Below are positions 1 through 9,393 of a DNA stretch of 34,535 nt, piece after piece. Every line of letters starts with the position of its first letter. Within the stretch, counting starts at the first letter, position 1. The notes beneath the pieces were generated by a model. It was not told where the DNA came from. It was given only the letters and a program-made list of their open reading frames with translations, and searched no databases. Both the position numbers and the translations under genes were made by a program. This DNA is from Anaerolineaceae bacterium UBA1363 (GTDB lineage: Bacteria; Chloroflexota; Anaerolineae; Anaerolineales; Anaerolineaceae). Location of the stretch: NCBI GenBank assembly GCA_002306055.1, contig DBRR01000002.1, positions 1 through 34,535 of the forward strand, written 5' to 3'.

Positions 1-30
1 AAACCAAACTGTATGGTGGCTAGAGATTAT

Positions 31-1230
31 TTACAAGTGGTTGACTGAGCGTACAAGCTGGTGATAGTAACCAGCGATATTTTTCTGCCAAGCAGCGAAA
101 GCATGTCTGGCCTGGATGTACGTGTGAGCATTCTGGCCAATCATCCAAGCTTTGTCTGGATTTTCCGCAAGGTCTTGGATCTGCTGAGCCAAAGCCTGAA
201 TATTCTCTATTGGAACCACAATCCCATTATCGTTTGGCTTGATGACATTCTTAAGGCCCGGCAGGTCAGATACAACCACAGGCAAACCGCATGCCATGGC
301 TTCCAGGACTACATTCGGCAGGCCTTCCTTGCGCGAGGAAAAGATGAAAATATCCGCTGCCTGATAAGCTTGAGCCAGTATGTGGCGATCAGCGATCAAA
401 CCCTGAAATCGGACCCGATCTGACAGACCGGCATCTGCGACTTTGTTTTGCATTAGCTTGACAAAACTTTCATCCATGGAGGGATTTTCGGACTGATCTT
501 TGGGGCCAACTAGCCAAAGAAAAAGATCAGGAGCCTTGGGGGCAACCTTGAGAAAAGCTTCTATGAGCAGATCGACACCTTTGCGGTAGATGATACTGCC
601 CGTAAACAGCAAAACCAGGGCATCGGGAGGCAAATTGAAACTTTGTCGCAAACGATATCGAGCGTCAGGATCAACCAGAGGCTTGAACAAGTCAGTGTCG
701 AGCGCGTTCATTTGCATATGAACCTGGGTAGGTGAGAAGCCATAATCCAGGTAATCCTCAGCGATCCCGTCTGAGATAGCCAGAATCTTCAAAAATTTGT
801 GCAGGTAATAAAGCTTAAGTCTGCCAAAATGCTCCCTGCCAATTGCGCCAGGAGTGTCAGAGTCAAGCAGCACACTCTCATAAATGGTTGGAATACTTCT
901 GCGACTCGCCCAATTTGCCGCCAGCAGGCTGCCCCACCAGATCAAATGAAAATGGATCAGGTCATACTGATTTGCGAACTTCCTCAAGCCGCGCAGTAAC
1001 CGAACTGCCCAGGTCCACCTTTCCGACTGACCCGAAATCTTTTGAGGACCACTAATGTCGAAATCAAAAGCTTCCTTGGCAGGAAGAACTCGACCTGCTT
1101 CTGTATCCAGGACGAGATGTTCGATTGAAGGATCATCCCATTTAGAGAAATACAGCTGCCAGTTGAAGACCGGTCCGCCAAAGCGCTGGCGGAAGTTTGG
1201 CGCAAAAATGTGCAAGACTCTAATTGTCAA
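31..1230 (-). CDS. GT4-family glycosyltransferase
   Basis: This 399-residue protein has the two-domain (GT-B) layout of GT4 glycosyltransferases, which move a sugar from a nucleotide-sugar donor onto a growing surface polysaccharide at the cytoplasmic membrane face. Visible marks are the donor-domain opening GSIIYRKGVDLLIEAF and the E-x7-E type motif EGLPNVVLEAMACGLPVVVS near residues 305-325. The start is a TTG directly after an in-frame TAA; no ATG lies nearby, and the start is the weakest part of the call. It is the last gene of the locus in this window. Its base composition (sampled lines 40-55% GC) resembles the backbone rather than the AT-rich genes upstream. Donor and acceptor cannot be read from sequence. 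Confidence 0.88.
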   Translation of the reverse strand: MTIRVLHIFAPNFRQRFGGPVFNWQLYFSKWDDPSIEHLVLDTEAGRVLPAKEAFDFDISGPQKISGQSERWTWAVRLLRGLRKFANQYDLIHFHLIWWGSLLAANWASRRSIPTIYESVLLDSDTPGAIGREHFGRLKLYYLHKFLKILAISDGIAEDYLDYGFSPTQVHMQMNALDTDLFKPLVDPDARYRLRQSFNLPPDALVLLFTGSIIYRKGVDLLIEAFLKVAPKAPDLFLWLVGPKDQSENPSMDESFVKLMQNKVADAGLSDRVRFQGLIADRHILAQAYQAADIFIFSSRKEGLPNVVLEAMACGLPVVVSDLPGLKNVIKPNDNGIVVPIENIQALAQQIQDLAENPDKAWMIGQNAHTYIQARHAFAAWQKNIAGYYHQLVRSVNHL

Positions 1231-1341
1231 TTATCCCGCCAAAGTAATGATTTGCCTCGAGGATCATGATTACTTAAGGTAATAAAACAGCAAAAAAACT
1301 CTTTGGAGCGAGCAGGAGAGAGTAATTTGTTGGCTGTATGT

Positions 1342-2475
1342 CTACTTAAGGAGTTCATCATAAACATCATAAATTTTTCCAAGAGTTTTTTCTATCGTAA
1401 AGAATTGCTTAACTCTCTTGTTGCCAGCCTGACCCATCGTTTTTCTTGTTTCGGGATGATGCATCAATAACAAGATGGCATTTGCTAATGATTCAGGATC
1501 GTTTACTGGAACAAGAATTCCTGTTTCATCAGTCACAATGTCCGCAGGCCCACCAGAATTTGTGGTAATTACAGGTTTTGAAAAGGCCATGGCTTCGATA
1601 ACGACCATTCCAAAGGCCTCTCGTGAACTGGTCACAACAGAGATGTCTAGCTTTGAGTAAATACCTGCCAAGTCATCAATAAAACCTTCAAATGAAACAT
1701 ATTCTCTGAGCTTCAGGTCCTCAATTTGATTCAGAAGACTTTGATAATATTCTTTATAATACCCAGAGTTTGTATCTCCTATAATCACAAACTTTACTTT
1801 TTCATCAGTTTCTTTAACTATCTTTGCTGCGTCCAAAAAAAGATGCTGCCCTTTATTGTCTTGAATACGTCCAACTAACCCTACCGTAATTGGATTTTGG
1901 TATGAACCGCTAGGTTTAGCATTTCTATCTACCATATTTGATGATATCTTTCGAAGGTCAATTCCATCATGAACCAACGTTGCCTTTAAGCTTAAGAGAT
2001 TTGCATTTTGCCAGGTCGAAATACAAATATTCGTGTCTACATGATTCATAAAGAATTTATCGACCTTATTCAATTTTCGACTATCGCGATGATGAATGAT
2101 AATCTTGGCATTCGCTAATTTGGCTGGAAGCCAACTATAAAATGTATCTCTACATTGGTTATTATGTATGATTTTTATGTTGTTTTTGCGGATAAACCGG
2201 GTTAGGAGATATTGTGAATAGATGTACGGTAACGGATTCCCTCGTCTAAATTCGTTAAGTTTGAGAAAACGGATGCCAAGGTTTCTTATATATGTAGCCA
2301 TTTCTCCGTCGTAAATCGAAGCAAAATACGGAGTGAACCTAGACCTATCAAGGTTATTCAGAAGATCACACAGACATCTCTCTGATCCACCAGCCATTTT
2401 CTCGTGGTTAGAAATATAGAGAACATTTATCTTTCGCGCTGATTGATGCGGGTTCTTTTGACTTTTCTTTAGCAT
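1342..2475 (-). CDS. GT4-family glycosyltransferase
   Basis: A 377-residue glycosyltransferase with GT-B fold features. The N-terminal segment NVLYISNHEKMAGGSERCL carries the glycine-rich acceptor-domain loop typical of GT4 enzymes. The C-terminal half has GLVGRIQDNKGQHLFLDA and the E-x7-E motif EAFGMVVIEAMAFSKPVITT. Length is normal for the family. It starts at ATG with a GAGAG stretch upstream. It belongs to the AT-rich block and runs in the same direction as its neighbours, 111 bases before the next glycosyltransferase. Its role is inferred to be one sugar transfer in assembly of the exported glycan; its specificity is unknown. Confidence 0.9.
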   Translation of the reverse strand: MLKKSQKNPHQSARKINVLYISNHEKMAGGSERCLCDLLNNLDRSRFTPYFASIYDGEMATYIRNLGIRFLKLNEFRRGNPLPYIYSQYLLTRFIRKNNIKIIHNNQCRDTFYSWLPAKLANAKIIIHHRDSRKLNKVDKFFMNHVDTNICISTWQNANLLSLKATLVHDGIDLRKISSNMVDRNAKPSGSYQNPITVGLVGRIQDNKGQHLFLDAAKIVKETDEKVKFVIIGDTNSGYYKEYYQSLLNQIEDLKLREYVSFEGFIDDLAGIYSKLDISVVTSSREAFGMVVIEAMAFSKPVITTNSGGPADIVTDETGILVPVNDPESLANAILLLMHHPETRKTMGQAGNKRVKQFFTIEKTLGKIYDVYDELLK

Positions 2476-2509
2476 TACTATTTGGATCTCTCGGACACGA
2501 AATATTTAA

Positions 2510-3589
2510 TTAAGGATGGAAAGCTTCAATTGTCTGCGCTGCAAAAAGGTCTGGCGAATCTTTAATAATGTGTTTGTATGCGTTAATGCCACATTGAACA
2601 AAATCACTTGATGCTGCTATCGTTATTGCTTCTGCCAAGGATTCTGTATCACCAGGAACATATTTCCACCCGGCATCAATTTTTATTAACTCCGATAGGC
2701 ACCCCATGGAAGGAACGATCACTGGTCGTTTAAATGACATCGCAAGTATTGCAGAACCTGAAGTTAATATCTTCGAAAATGGTAATACTACTATATCCGC
2801 GCTATTCATAAATATCTGAACCTTATCATCAGGAATCTGTTCATAAAAAAAAGAGATTCGTTTATCCGTTTTTGCAAGGTCTACCAAGGTTTGTGCATAC
2901 TCCATAGGTTTGTTTGGTTTTCCTGCAATCACCAGTCGAAAATTGTCATCATTAATACTTTGAAAAGCACTGATTAGATTTTCAATCCCTTTGTTGGGTC
3001 GGATTCCACCAAAAAAAGTAAATACCGTCGCATCATCGGGCAACCTCAACTTCTCGCGGGCAGCAAGTTTCGATACTGAGTTGGGATAATAATTGATAAA
3101 ATTCGGATGATTGACAATTTGAACCTGACGCTTTCGCCCGTATTTCTTGGTCATTAAGCGCTTCGCTTCAGAACAGTGAACGATCACTTTACAAGTAAGA
3201 TTCACAGCAAAGTAATGACCTAGGAAATCCACCCAGGCAGGTTTTGCGGGATAGGTGGGTTCAAGATCATGGAGAGTAAAAATAGTCTTGTACCCCAGGA
3301 GTCTCGCAGCTATTAAGTTCATCCCGAACAATAAAACATAAATTAAACGAACTCTTCCAGGTTTACTTGAAGCATAGAACTGGTGAATAAAGTGGATATG
3401 CAAAATATTAACTTTGTTCCGATGATTTACCAGCCATTTCAATGTAATTAATCGAGGGGGATTTTCATAAACCTCGAATCCATTCTTTTGTAAAATCGAT
3501 TCCAGAATAGCCCAGTAAGGATTTCCCTTCATTTCTTCAATTGGTGGGAAAAATGCGACACAACGGGGTGAATATGTCTTATTATTCAC
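2510..3589 (-). CDS. GT4-like glycosyltransferase
   Basis: A 359-residue protein with a Rossmann-type N-terminal half (NILHIHFIHQF, then IFTLHDLEPTYP) and a donor-binding half with FFGGIRPNKGIENLISAF and GSAILAMSFKRPVIVPS. The usual E-x7-E motif is replaced by a weaker version (a serine where the first glutamate is expected), so it is a divergent GT4/GT-B member. The start is GTG; no strong ribosome site is visible. It lies 34 bases before the next downstream glycosyltransferase gene in the AT-rich block, so co-transcription is likely. The product is inferred to act in the same glycan pathway. Confidence 0.83.
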   Translation of the reverse strand: MNNKTYSPRCVAFFPPIEEMKGNPYWAILESILQKNGFEVYENPPRLITLKWLVNHRNKVNILHIHFIHQFYASSKPGRVRLIYVLLFGMNLIAARLLGYKTIFTLHDLEPTYPAKPAWVDFLGHYFAVNLTCKVIVHCSEAKRLMTKKYGRKRQVQIVNHPNFINYYPNSVSKLAAREKLRLPDDATVFTFFGGIRPNKGIENLISAFQSINDDNFRLVIAGKPNKPMEYAQTLVDLAKTDKRISFFYEQIPDDKVQIFMNSADIVVLPFSKILTSGSAILAMSFKRPVIVPSMGCLSELIKIDAGWKYVPGDTESLAEAITIAASSDFVQCGINAYKHIIKDSPDLFAAQTIEAFHP

Positions 3590-3665
3590 TTATTACCACA
3601 TGGACAACGGAACGAGAAACTTGATACCACCAAATGTAAATCAAAGGCCGAGTGATTCCTTTCTA

Positions 3666-4898
3666 TTAACTCTTTAAGCTATCACATAAGAACTTCTCGA
3701 TTTTATCAATATACTTATCTAATGTGTACTCTTGCTCAATTTGTAAACGAGCGTTCATTCTTATGTTTTTGTATATTTCAGGTTTATCAATTAAATTTGA
3801 AATCAGGGTTGCTGCTTTTAAAATATTTCCTTCCGGGATAATAAATCCTGTTTCATTGTCTTGAATAATTTCTTTTGAGCCTTCATTCCCATATGAAATT
3901 ACCACACAACCACTTGCCATCGCTTCAAGTGGTGTTCTGGATAAACCCGTTTTGTGATAACTTGGAAAAAAACAGAAATCGGAGTTTTGATAATAATGAA
4001 CAAGTTCATTCTGTGGCACCATAGTTTTGTACTCCACATTTGTTGCAAGATTGAACAAGTTCATTTGATTCAGTATTTCTAAATAATACGAATACGATTG
4101 CACATTTCCAATTAAAATGAGATTTGCTTGAATATTCCTTTCAAGTAATTCTCTTAGCAGATGTATTGCGTCAATTGTCCCTTTTTGAGGATATATTCTT
4201 CCAGGTATTAATATATTTATTGGGTAAGCGAGGTTTCTATTCTTCAGCATATAGAATTTTGAAGTATCAATACCTGAATGAATAACGGCGGTAAAACCTA
4301 ACTGAACTCCTTCTTTCATTGTCACTTCTTTACCATATTGACTATTGAAATAGGCGGATAAATTTGACGGCCATTGCCATTTTGTTATGAATTTATGGGC
4401 TGTTATTCTTTCAGCAAACAGTAATATTCCATTCTTAAGCCAATTCTTTAGCTTTGATTCTTTCATATTTTTGGCAAAATATAGCTCTGGCCGAGGAAGT
4501 TTATTGAGGTAGATTAGTTCTGAAGACCCTTCATCAATTATGATTTTTATCCCAGTTCGAGAAAAAAAAGGAAGAATAGCGTTTGAAAGGCTCTCAATAT
4601 GCCACACATAAATAACGTCAGGGAGAAACGTATTGATGATTCTTGTGAGAAAATTGGCATCTTCATAATCAAAGAGCATTTGGGAAATCAGATTTGATGC
4701 GTCTATTTGTAAATGGAGTTTTCGTAATATGCCGTTTTCACGCAAATGTAAATCACATCTGCTGTCAGCGCAACGGGATGTTATTACTATAACCTCATGT
4801 CCCCTTTTCCTTAAACTGCTAATCACTTCAGAGCATCTTATTTCATAACCGCCATTAATATGTGGTGGATAATAAGAAATTACCGCAAGTATTTTCAT
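3666..4898 (-). CDS. GT4-family glycosyltransferase
   Basis: This 410-residue enzyme opens with the classic GT4 N-terminus (MKILAVISYYPPHINGG), followed by RKRGHEVIVIT. The donor domain shows INILIPGRIYPQKGTIDAI and the motif region TGLSRTPLEAMASGCVVIS. It is among the most AT-rich genes here: the line at 4081-4140 counts 16 of 60 G+C. The start is an ATG directly matching the family N-terminus. A Shine-Dalgarno is not obvious. It is probably part of the acquired glycosyltransferase block. Confidence 0.9.
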   Translation of the reverse strand: MKILAVISYYPPHINGGYEIRCSEVISSLRKRGHEVIVITSRCADSRCDLHLRENGILRKLHLQIDASNLISQMLFDYEDANFLTRIINTFLPDVIYVWHIESLSNAILPFFSRTGIKIIIDEGSSELIYLNKLPRPELYFAKNMKESKLKNWLKNGILLFAERITAHKFITKWQWPSNLSAYFNSQYGKEVTMKEGVQLGFTAVIHSGIDTSKFYMLKNRNLAYPINILIPGRIYPQKGTIDAIHLLRELLERNIQANLILIGNVQSYSYYLEILNQMNLFNLATNVEYKTMVPQNELVHYYQNSDFCFFPSYHKTGLSRTPLEAMASGCVVISYGNEGSKEIIQDNETGFIIPEGNILKAATLISNLIDKPEIYKNIRMNARLQIEQEYTLDKYIDKIEKFLCDSLKS

Positions 4899-4980
4899 TG
4901 ATTCAAAATATTCTTAGTAACAAGAAGAGCTAATTGATAGATGATGATATTGATTATTCTTTGTTTCGACTGACCATATT

Positions 4981-6027
4981 TCATTTTGTTTGAAAACCAA
5001 TGATTTGCCGCTTAATGTGAGATAAGCTCTTGGTCAGGTTCTTTCCTAGGACAAAGGGAAGAGTAAGTTGTTTCATATTTTTACTAAGTCGAAAAGGTTT
5101 TGCAATCAATGCATTCACAAAATTCTTTCGGAAATTGGTCAAGTCCCCTTTTTCGAGTGCGATTATCGAGATTCTTTCATATGCTCGTGAAAGTGCTTTC
5201 TGTTGCACTTCTTTATCAAAAGAAACATTATTTCCAGGTTTGAATAATTTCTTTATGATCCTTAAGTGCTCTTCCCCAGAAGTATCTCCAATGTTTTGAG
5301 TTTTGGTCCCATTCCAAATTCTAATTTTTGACCAAACCTTCGGCACAAACTTGACTGGGTATTGAGCTCCAATACGTACCCATAGGTCCCAATCCATTGA
5401 CATTTCAAGAGTTTCATCAAGAAATCCAACTTTTTGAAGTGCAATTCGGCTTATGAAAGTAGACTGTTGAGCAACACAATTCTCTGATGTTGTTAAAGAG
5501 TTTTTCAAATCAAATGGTGATCCCCATTGCTGACCAATTGGTAATCCATCGCCATCTATCATTTCGGTTTGGGCATGAATAAATCCGATATTTTTATTTT
5601 CAACCCATAGGCGGGCCACTTCCGCGAATACTCCAGGTTGGAAAACATCATCAGAATTTAACCAAGCTAATATGTCTCCTGTCGAACGCATCCAGCCTTT
5701 ATTAATTGCGTGGCTTTGACCTTTATCTTTTTCGCTGATCCAATAAGCTAACCACGGTTCATACTTCTTAATAATCTCCACACTATTGTCCGTGCTTCCC
5801 CCATCGATGATGATGTATTCCAGGTTCGGGTAGCCCTGTAACAGCACTGAACGGATGGTCTCCTCAATGAATTGCCCCTGATTGTAAGATGGGGTGATTA
5901 TGCTGATCCGCGGCCAGGGTGAGCCATCAGGCATGGATGGTTGCATCGATGGGGGTGTTACATCCCACGGCCAGCCGGTTCTAGCTTTTTTCGCTAGTGG
6001 GAGTTTAATTTTGTTTGAAATCTGCAT
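4981..6027 (-). CDS. GT2-family glycosyltransferase
   Basis: A 348-residue GT-A fold (family 2) glycosyltransferase. Evidence is the nucleotide-binding start PRISIITPSYNQGQFIEETI, the IIIDGGSTDNS motif and the metal-binding LAWLNSDD (the DXD-equivalent), all within the first 150 residues. The remaining C-terminal part probably sets acceptor specificity. A proline-rich stretch of about 35 residues precedes the domain. The start codon shares one base with the stop of the upstream gene (TAATG), a strong sign of translational coupling. It is the only GT2 member among six transferases. GT2 enzymes in such loci often make beta linkages; that is family knowledge, not seen here. Confidence 0.92.
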   Translation of the reverse strand: MQISNKIKLPLAKKARTGWPWDVTPPSMQPSMPDGSPWPRISIITPSYNQGQFIEETIRSVLLQGYPNLEYIIIDGGSTDNSVEIIKKYEPWLAYWISEKDKGQSHAINKGWMRSTGDILAWLNSDDVFQPGVFAEVARLWVENKNIGFIHAQTEMIDGDGLPIGQQWGSPFDLKNSLTTSENCVAQQSTFISRIALQKVGFLDETLEMSMDWDLWVRIGAQYPVKFVPKVWSKIRIWNGTKTQNIGDTSGEEHLRIIKKLFKPGNNVSFDKEVQQKALSRAYERISIIALEKGDLTNFRKNFVNALIAKPFRLSKNMKQLTLPFVLGKNLTKSLSHIKRQIIGFQTK

Positions 6028-7385
6028 TAATCTTTGAAAACTTTATTCCTTTCAATTATTTCTTGATACCAGTTAAGAAAAGAGTCTACTTGTCGTCCTA
6101 AACCAAAACGAACAAACGCATCTTCGGCAGCCGCCGTAGAAAAATTTTGGCGGAGGTCGCCATCTTCCAATAATTTCTCAATTCGATAAGCCATAGCCTC
6201 TGCATCTTTAGGTGGGACAAGAAAACCTGTCACTCCATCTTTTATCTGCTCTGGGATGCCCCCGACGGCCGTTGCCACTACGGGAAGGCCACACGCAAGT
6301 GCTTCAAGGATTGTTCGAGGAAAAGTATCTTCTTTCGCTGCATGAATATACAGATCTGCTGCTTGATAATATAAAAGCATCCGCTCCTTTTCATTTTCAA
6401 AGCCTTTATAGATGATTTTTGCTTTGCCAAATTCTTGTTCTATTCCTTCTTCTCCAAGGCACAAAAATATCAAATCTCTATCGTTGGCGTTTGCGACTAG
6501 CTTAATGGATTCTTCCATTGTGAGGTAATCTTTCCATCTACTTCGGCGAGCGTTATATGCTACAAATAGCACAATTTTGGATTGTAAGGGAAGACCAAGA
6601 TCTTGCCGAGCTTTTTCTTTGTCCCCTGGATGGAAAATGTTCAAATCAATTCCATTTGGAATGATCCGATAATCAACTCCTTGAAGCATTGAAAGATTGA
6701 CTTTCTCCATGAGCCATTGAGATGGGGTGGATATATATAAGCAACTTCTATTATATATTTTCTTCTTGCGCAGCCAATTGAATCTGGTGGCATCTCGTTT
6801 CAGAGAAGGGTAAATGGTCAAATCTGGGCAATGTCCACATCCAGTTTTCCAACGTTCACAGTCAAATGAATGAGCACAGTGTCCACTTAGTAACCATGCA
6901 TCTCGCAAGTTTAAAATGACTGGGGTTTGGTGACTTAGCCATGGCAACATGTTTAGGTCAAAGTAACCACCATGCAAATTGTGTGCGTGAACAATATCTG
7001 GTTTTTCTGGAACTAAATCAAGCAATTTCCAACTTCCCGGATAATGAAAATCTTCAAAACCAAGCTCTGTTTCGATTCGCGGCCAGCCACCAGCAAATGC
7101 ATGTATCCAATTACGAAAATAACTAATCCCTCGTATTCGCCCCTCAAGAGGTAATAATTGATCATACAATCTTAAAAAGAAATGCTCTCCTGGATGATGG
7201 TTTGATATTCGAGGAATTTCGATTATATCCGGATCATTGCTTTTCTTGTAACCTACTGCTAAATTACTCTTAAATCCCCGTGCACGATATGCCTCAAATA
7301 AATATCTGGCTGACTTTTCAGCCCCACCCCCAAAATCAGCCGTGCTAATTTGAAGAATATGCATTTTCTTTGTATCATTATTCAT
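6027..7385 (-). CDS. GT4-family glycosyltransferase
   Basis: A 452-residue glycosyltransferase, longer than the other GT4 genes here. The N-terminus ILQISTADFGGGAEKSARYL has the acceptor-loop glycines of the family. A cysteine-rich insert (SGHCAHSFDCERWKTGCGHC) lies at about residues 165-185 and is seen in a subset of GT4 enzymes with this N-terminus. The donor half has VLFVAYNARRSRWKDYLT and the E-x7-E region EDTFPRTILEALACGLPVVA. Its stop overlaps the next gene's start by one base. It is probably the first gene of the glycosyltransferase run after the gap following wzt. Confidence 0.92.
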   Translation of the reverse strand: MNNDTKKMHILQISTADFGGGAEKSARYLFEAYRARGFKSNLAVGYKKSNDPDIIEIPRISNHHPGEHFFLRLYDQLLPLEGRIRGISYFRNWIHAFAGGWPRIETELGFEDFHYPGSWKLLDLVPEKPDIVHAHNLHGGYFDLNMLPWLSHQTPVILNLRDAWLLSGHCAHSFDCERWKTGCGHCPDLTIYPSLKRDATRFNWLRKKKIYNRSCLYISTPSQWLMEKVNLSMLQGVDYRIIPNGIDLNIFHPGDKEKARQDLGLPLQSKIVLFVAYNARRSRWKDYLTMEESIKLVANANDRDLIFLCLGEEGIEQEFGKAKIIYKGFENEKERMLLYYQAADLYIHAAKEDTFPRTILEALACGLPVVATAVGGIPEQIKDGVTGFLVPPKDAEAMAYRIEKLLEDGDLRQNFSTAAAEDAFVRFGLGRQVDSFLNWYQEIIERNKVFKD

Positions 7386-7429
7386 ATTATGTTAATTTCT
7401 GGAGGTCCTATAGGTGAAATTATTCTCAA

Positions 7430-7450
7430 CTTTTTAATAATATTAAAAAG
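7430..7450. repeat. Perfect AT-rich palindrome
   Basis: Nine-base arms (CTTTTTAAT and ATTAAAAAG) around a 3-base AAT centre lie in the 123-base gap between wzt and the first glycosyltransferase. It could be an RNA hairpin or a protein site. It has few G-C pairs, so stability is low and no function is claimed. Confidence 0.5.
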
Positions 7451-7460
7451 ATTTATCCGA

Positions 7461-7491
7461 AAAAAAGTGAACTATATTTTTTTTGAGTTCA
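7461..7491 (-). terminator. Weak intrinsic terminator candidate after wzt
   Basis: Read on the minus strand, TGAACT and AGTTCA arms (6 bp, 12-base loop) are followed by C and then a run of T residues, starting about 17 bases past the wzt stop. The stem has only two G-C pairs, so termination would be partial at best. If active it would separate wzt from the glycosyltransferase genes. Confidence 0.35.
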
Positions 7492-7508
7492 GATTCTCAC
7501 GCCTTTAA

Positions 7509-8807
7509 TCATTCTAATTCAGGTGATTTATCAAGTGGTTGAAACTGCCAACTTAACTTTGGACATAAGACTCCTGGCCATTTTTCGGGAAAAAAGGATC
7601 CTTGATTGCCTTCCCCTTCAGTGGTAAATGCTAAGCATTTTCCAGTTTTTAAAATGCTCTTCACACCCGGTATATCAATATGTATGTCAATAATATATTT
7701 ACCGATGTTAAACAATCCTCCCGGAATAATACAAGTACTCAGAAAAAAACCTGGTAAGGTCGTTTCTCGTCTCATATAGTGGTCGGTTGAAACGAATGCC
7801 AATTCACCTTGGGCAGTATATAAATATAAATTTATTCGAAAACCAGTTAATGGCTTTTTAACTCTATAATAAATTTTTACCTGAATCTGTTCAGAAACGC
7901 TAAAAACAGGTTGTGGCTTAGGTTTAACCCCAATTAATTTAATGGATTGAATCTCGACTTCTTCTGATTGAAGTGATTGTCCAGTTTGCCATATCCTTTC
8001 ACCATCCGAATGGACATTACCTAAGTCACTAGAAAGATAATTTTCAATAACGGCTGGCGCATCTTCATCGATGATTTTTTTACCTTTTTCGAGTAAGATC
8101 GCTCTTTTGCATAGAGAACGAACCGCCCCCAAATTATGGCTGACAAACAGCACCGTGCGGCCTTCACCGGCGACATCCCCCATCTTGCCCAGGCATTTCT
8201 TCTGGAACTCGGCGTCCCCCACCGCCAGGACTTCATCCACAATTAAAATCTCACTTTCGAGGTGGGCAGCCACGGCAAATGCCAGGCGCACGTACATGCC
8301 GCTGGAATAGCGCTTGACAGGGGTATCGATGAACTTTTCCACTCCGGCGAAGTCGACGATCTCATCAAATTTACGCGTGACTTCCTCTTTTTTCATCCCC
8401 AGAATGGCGCCGTTGAGATAGACGTTTTCGCGCCCGGTCAGCTCGGGATGAAAGCCGGTGCCGACCTCCAGCAGGCTGCCGATGCGCCCCCTGACCTTGA
8501 CCACGCCGCTGGTGGGGGCGGTGACGCGCGAGAGGATCTTGAGCAGCGTGCTCTTGCCCGCTCCGTTGCGCCCGATGATGCCCAGCGCTTCGCCCTGCTG
8601 GACGGTGAAAGAGACGTCATCCAGCGCCAGGATGCTCTCGCCGATGCGCGCGAAGGCGTCCTGCTGACCGATGCGCGTGTAGGGGTCGGGCTGATGGCGC
8701 ACTCTTGCCCACCAGCGGTTGAGGTCGCGGCTGAGCGTGCCCGTGCCGATTACGCCCAGGTCGTATTGTTTGGTAAGGTGTTCTACGGAAATAACGGTAT
8801 TGCTCAT
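7509..8807 (-). CDS. wzt: Polysaccharide ABC exporter ATPase with C-terminal cargo domain
   Basis: The 432-residue nucleotide-binding subunit of an ABC-2 polysaccharide exporter, which powers transport of a lipid-linked glycan across the inner membrane together with the permease at 11111-11986. Residues 1-245 are the ATPase: Walker A GRNGAGKST at 79-87, signature YSSGM at 167-171, Walker B LIVDE at 188-192, switch histidine H224. Residues about 290-430 form a beta-rich domain like the Wzt C-terminal carbohydrate-binding domain, which in O9a/O8-type systems selects the capped glycan (family knowledge). Base composition changes sharply at about residue 236: the ATPase half is GC-rich and the cargo half is AT-rich like the glycosyltransferases. 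The start is ATG, set in short repeats of the form AGCTCATAGCT. Confidence 0.93.
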   Translation of the reverse strand: MSNTVISVEHLTKQYDLGVIGTGTLSRDLNRWWARVRHQPDPYTRIGQQDAFARIGESILALDDVSFTVQQGEALGIIGRNGAGKSTLLKILSRVTAPTSGVVKVRGRIGSLLEVGTGFHPELTGRENVYLNGAILGMKKEEVTRKFDEIVDFAGVEKFIDTPVKRYSSGMYVRLAFAVAAHLESEILIVDEVLAVGDAEFQKKCLGKMGDVAGEGRTVLFVSHNLGAVRSLCKRAILLEKGKKIIDEDAPAVIENYLSSDLGNVHSDGERIWQTGQSLQSEEVEIQSIKLIGVKPKPQPVFSVSEQIQVKIYYRVKKPLTGFRINLYLYTAQGELAFVSTDHYMRRETTLPGFFLSTCIIPGGLFNIGKYIIDIHIDIPGVKSILKTGKCLAFTTEGEGNQGSFFPEKWPGVLCPKLSWQFQPLDKSPELE

Positions 8808-8841
8808 AGCTCGTAGCTCATAGCTGTTAGTAATAAGAAAG

Positions 8842-9393
8842 TCATAGGTTTAAGGATACCATTTCTCCGAGTTTCCATTCATATTCCTCGGGGGTGATCA
8901 TCTTAAAATCGGCGGCGGGGTGAAGAGTTAGTTCGCCAAAATATACTTTATGATCAAAATTATAGAGGTCCACACGGATGAAAGGAAAACCCTGGGCCAA
9001 GGTGGCGGCAATGGCAACCATTTCCTCAAAGTTTTCAGGCCGTGGAGCATCGCGCTCGGGAGTGGGCAAGCCCTGAACAAAAGGCTGGCGCTGCCAGTTC
9101 ATATCATAGAAGAATTGAGTGTGATAGGTGAAACGGTCAAAATCGACCGCCACATAAACAGGTTTGCCGTTGAAACAAAAGAACTTGTAATCCAGCAAGC
9201 CCCACTCGGGATCGCCTTCCAGAAATTCTTCGCAGATTATTTTTGTCACGACGTTTTTGTAAGGCCACTCACGCGCGTGTTTGTAGCCATTGTCTTTGAC
9301 CCAAACGCGCAATTTTTCGATGGCTGAGGGGACATCCAGTTGATTTTTGTCTTTGCAGATGTGTTTAATGTGAAAGCGATAAAGATGGTTTTG
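8842..9393 (-). pseudogene. 5'-truncated TupA-like ATP-grasp gene
   Basis: The reading frame gives about 183 residues resembling the C-terminal two thirds of TupA-like ATP-grasp proteins, which occur in polysaccharide loci and probably ligate a carboxylate to an amine. Visible features are KDNGYKHAREWPYKNVV, LLDYKFFCFNGKPVYVAVD, the metal-ligand-like FIRVDLYNFDHKVYFGELT and EEYEWKLGEM. Homology continues upstream of the only plausible start (TTG at 9312) as far as an in-frame TAA at 9394-9396, with no ATG or GTG. The N-terminal nucleotide-binding part is missing. The break lies about 20 bases from the heptamer array at 9411, suggesting that insertion or recombination there removed the 5' end. 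A short functional product is possible but unlikely. Confidence 0.75.

Noticed and set aside
8262..8816. A 184-codon plus-strand frame opposite wzt
   Set aside because: It lies antisense to the GC-rich ATPase half, has no recognisable motif, and wzt is certain; long shadow frames are expected in GC-rich DNA.
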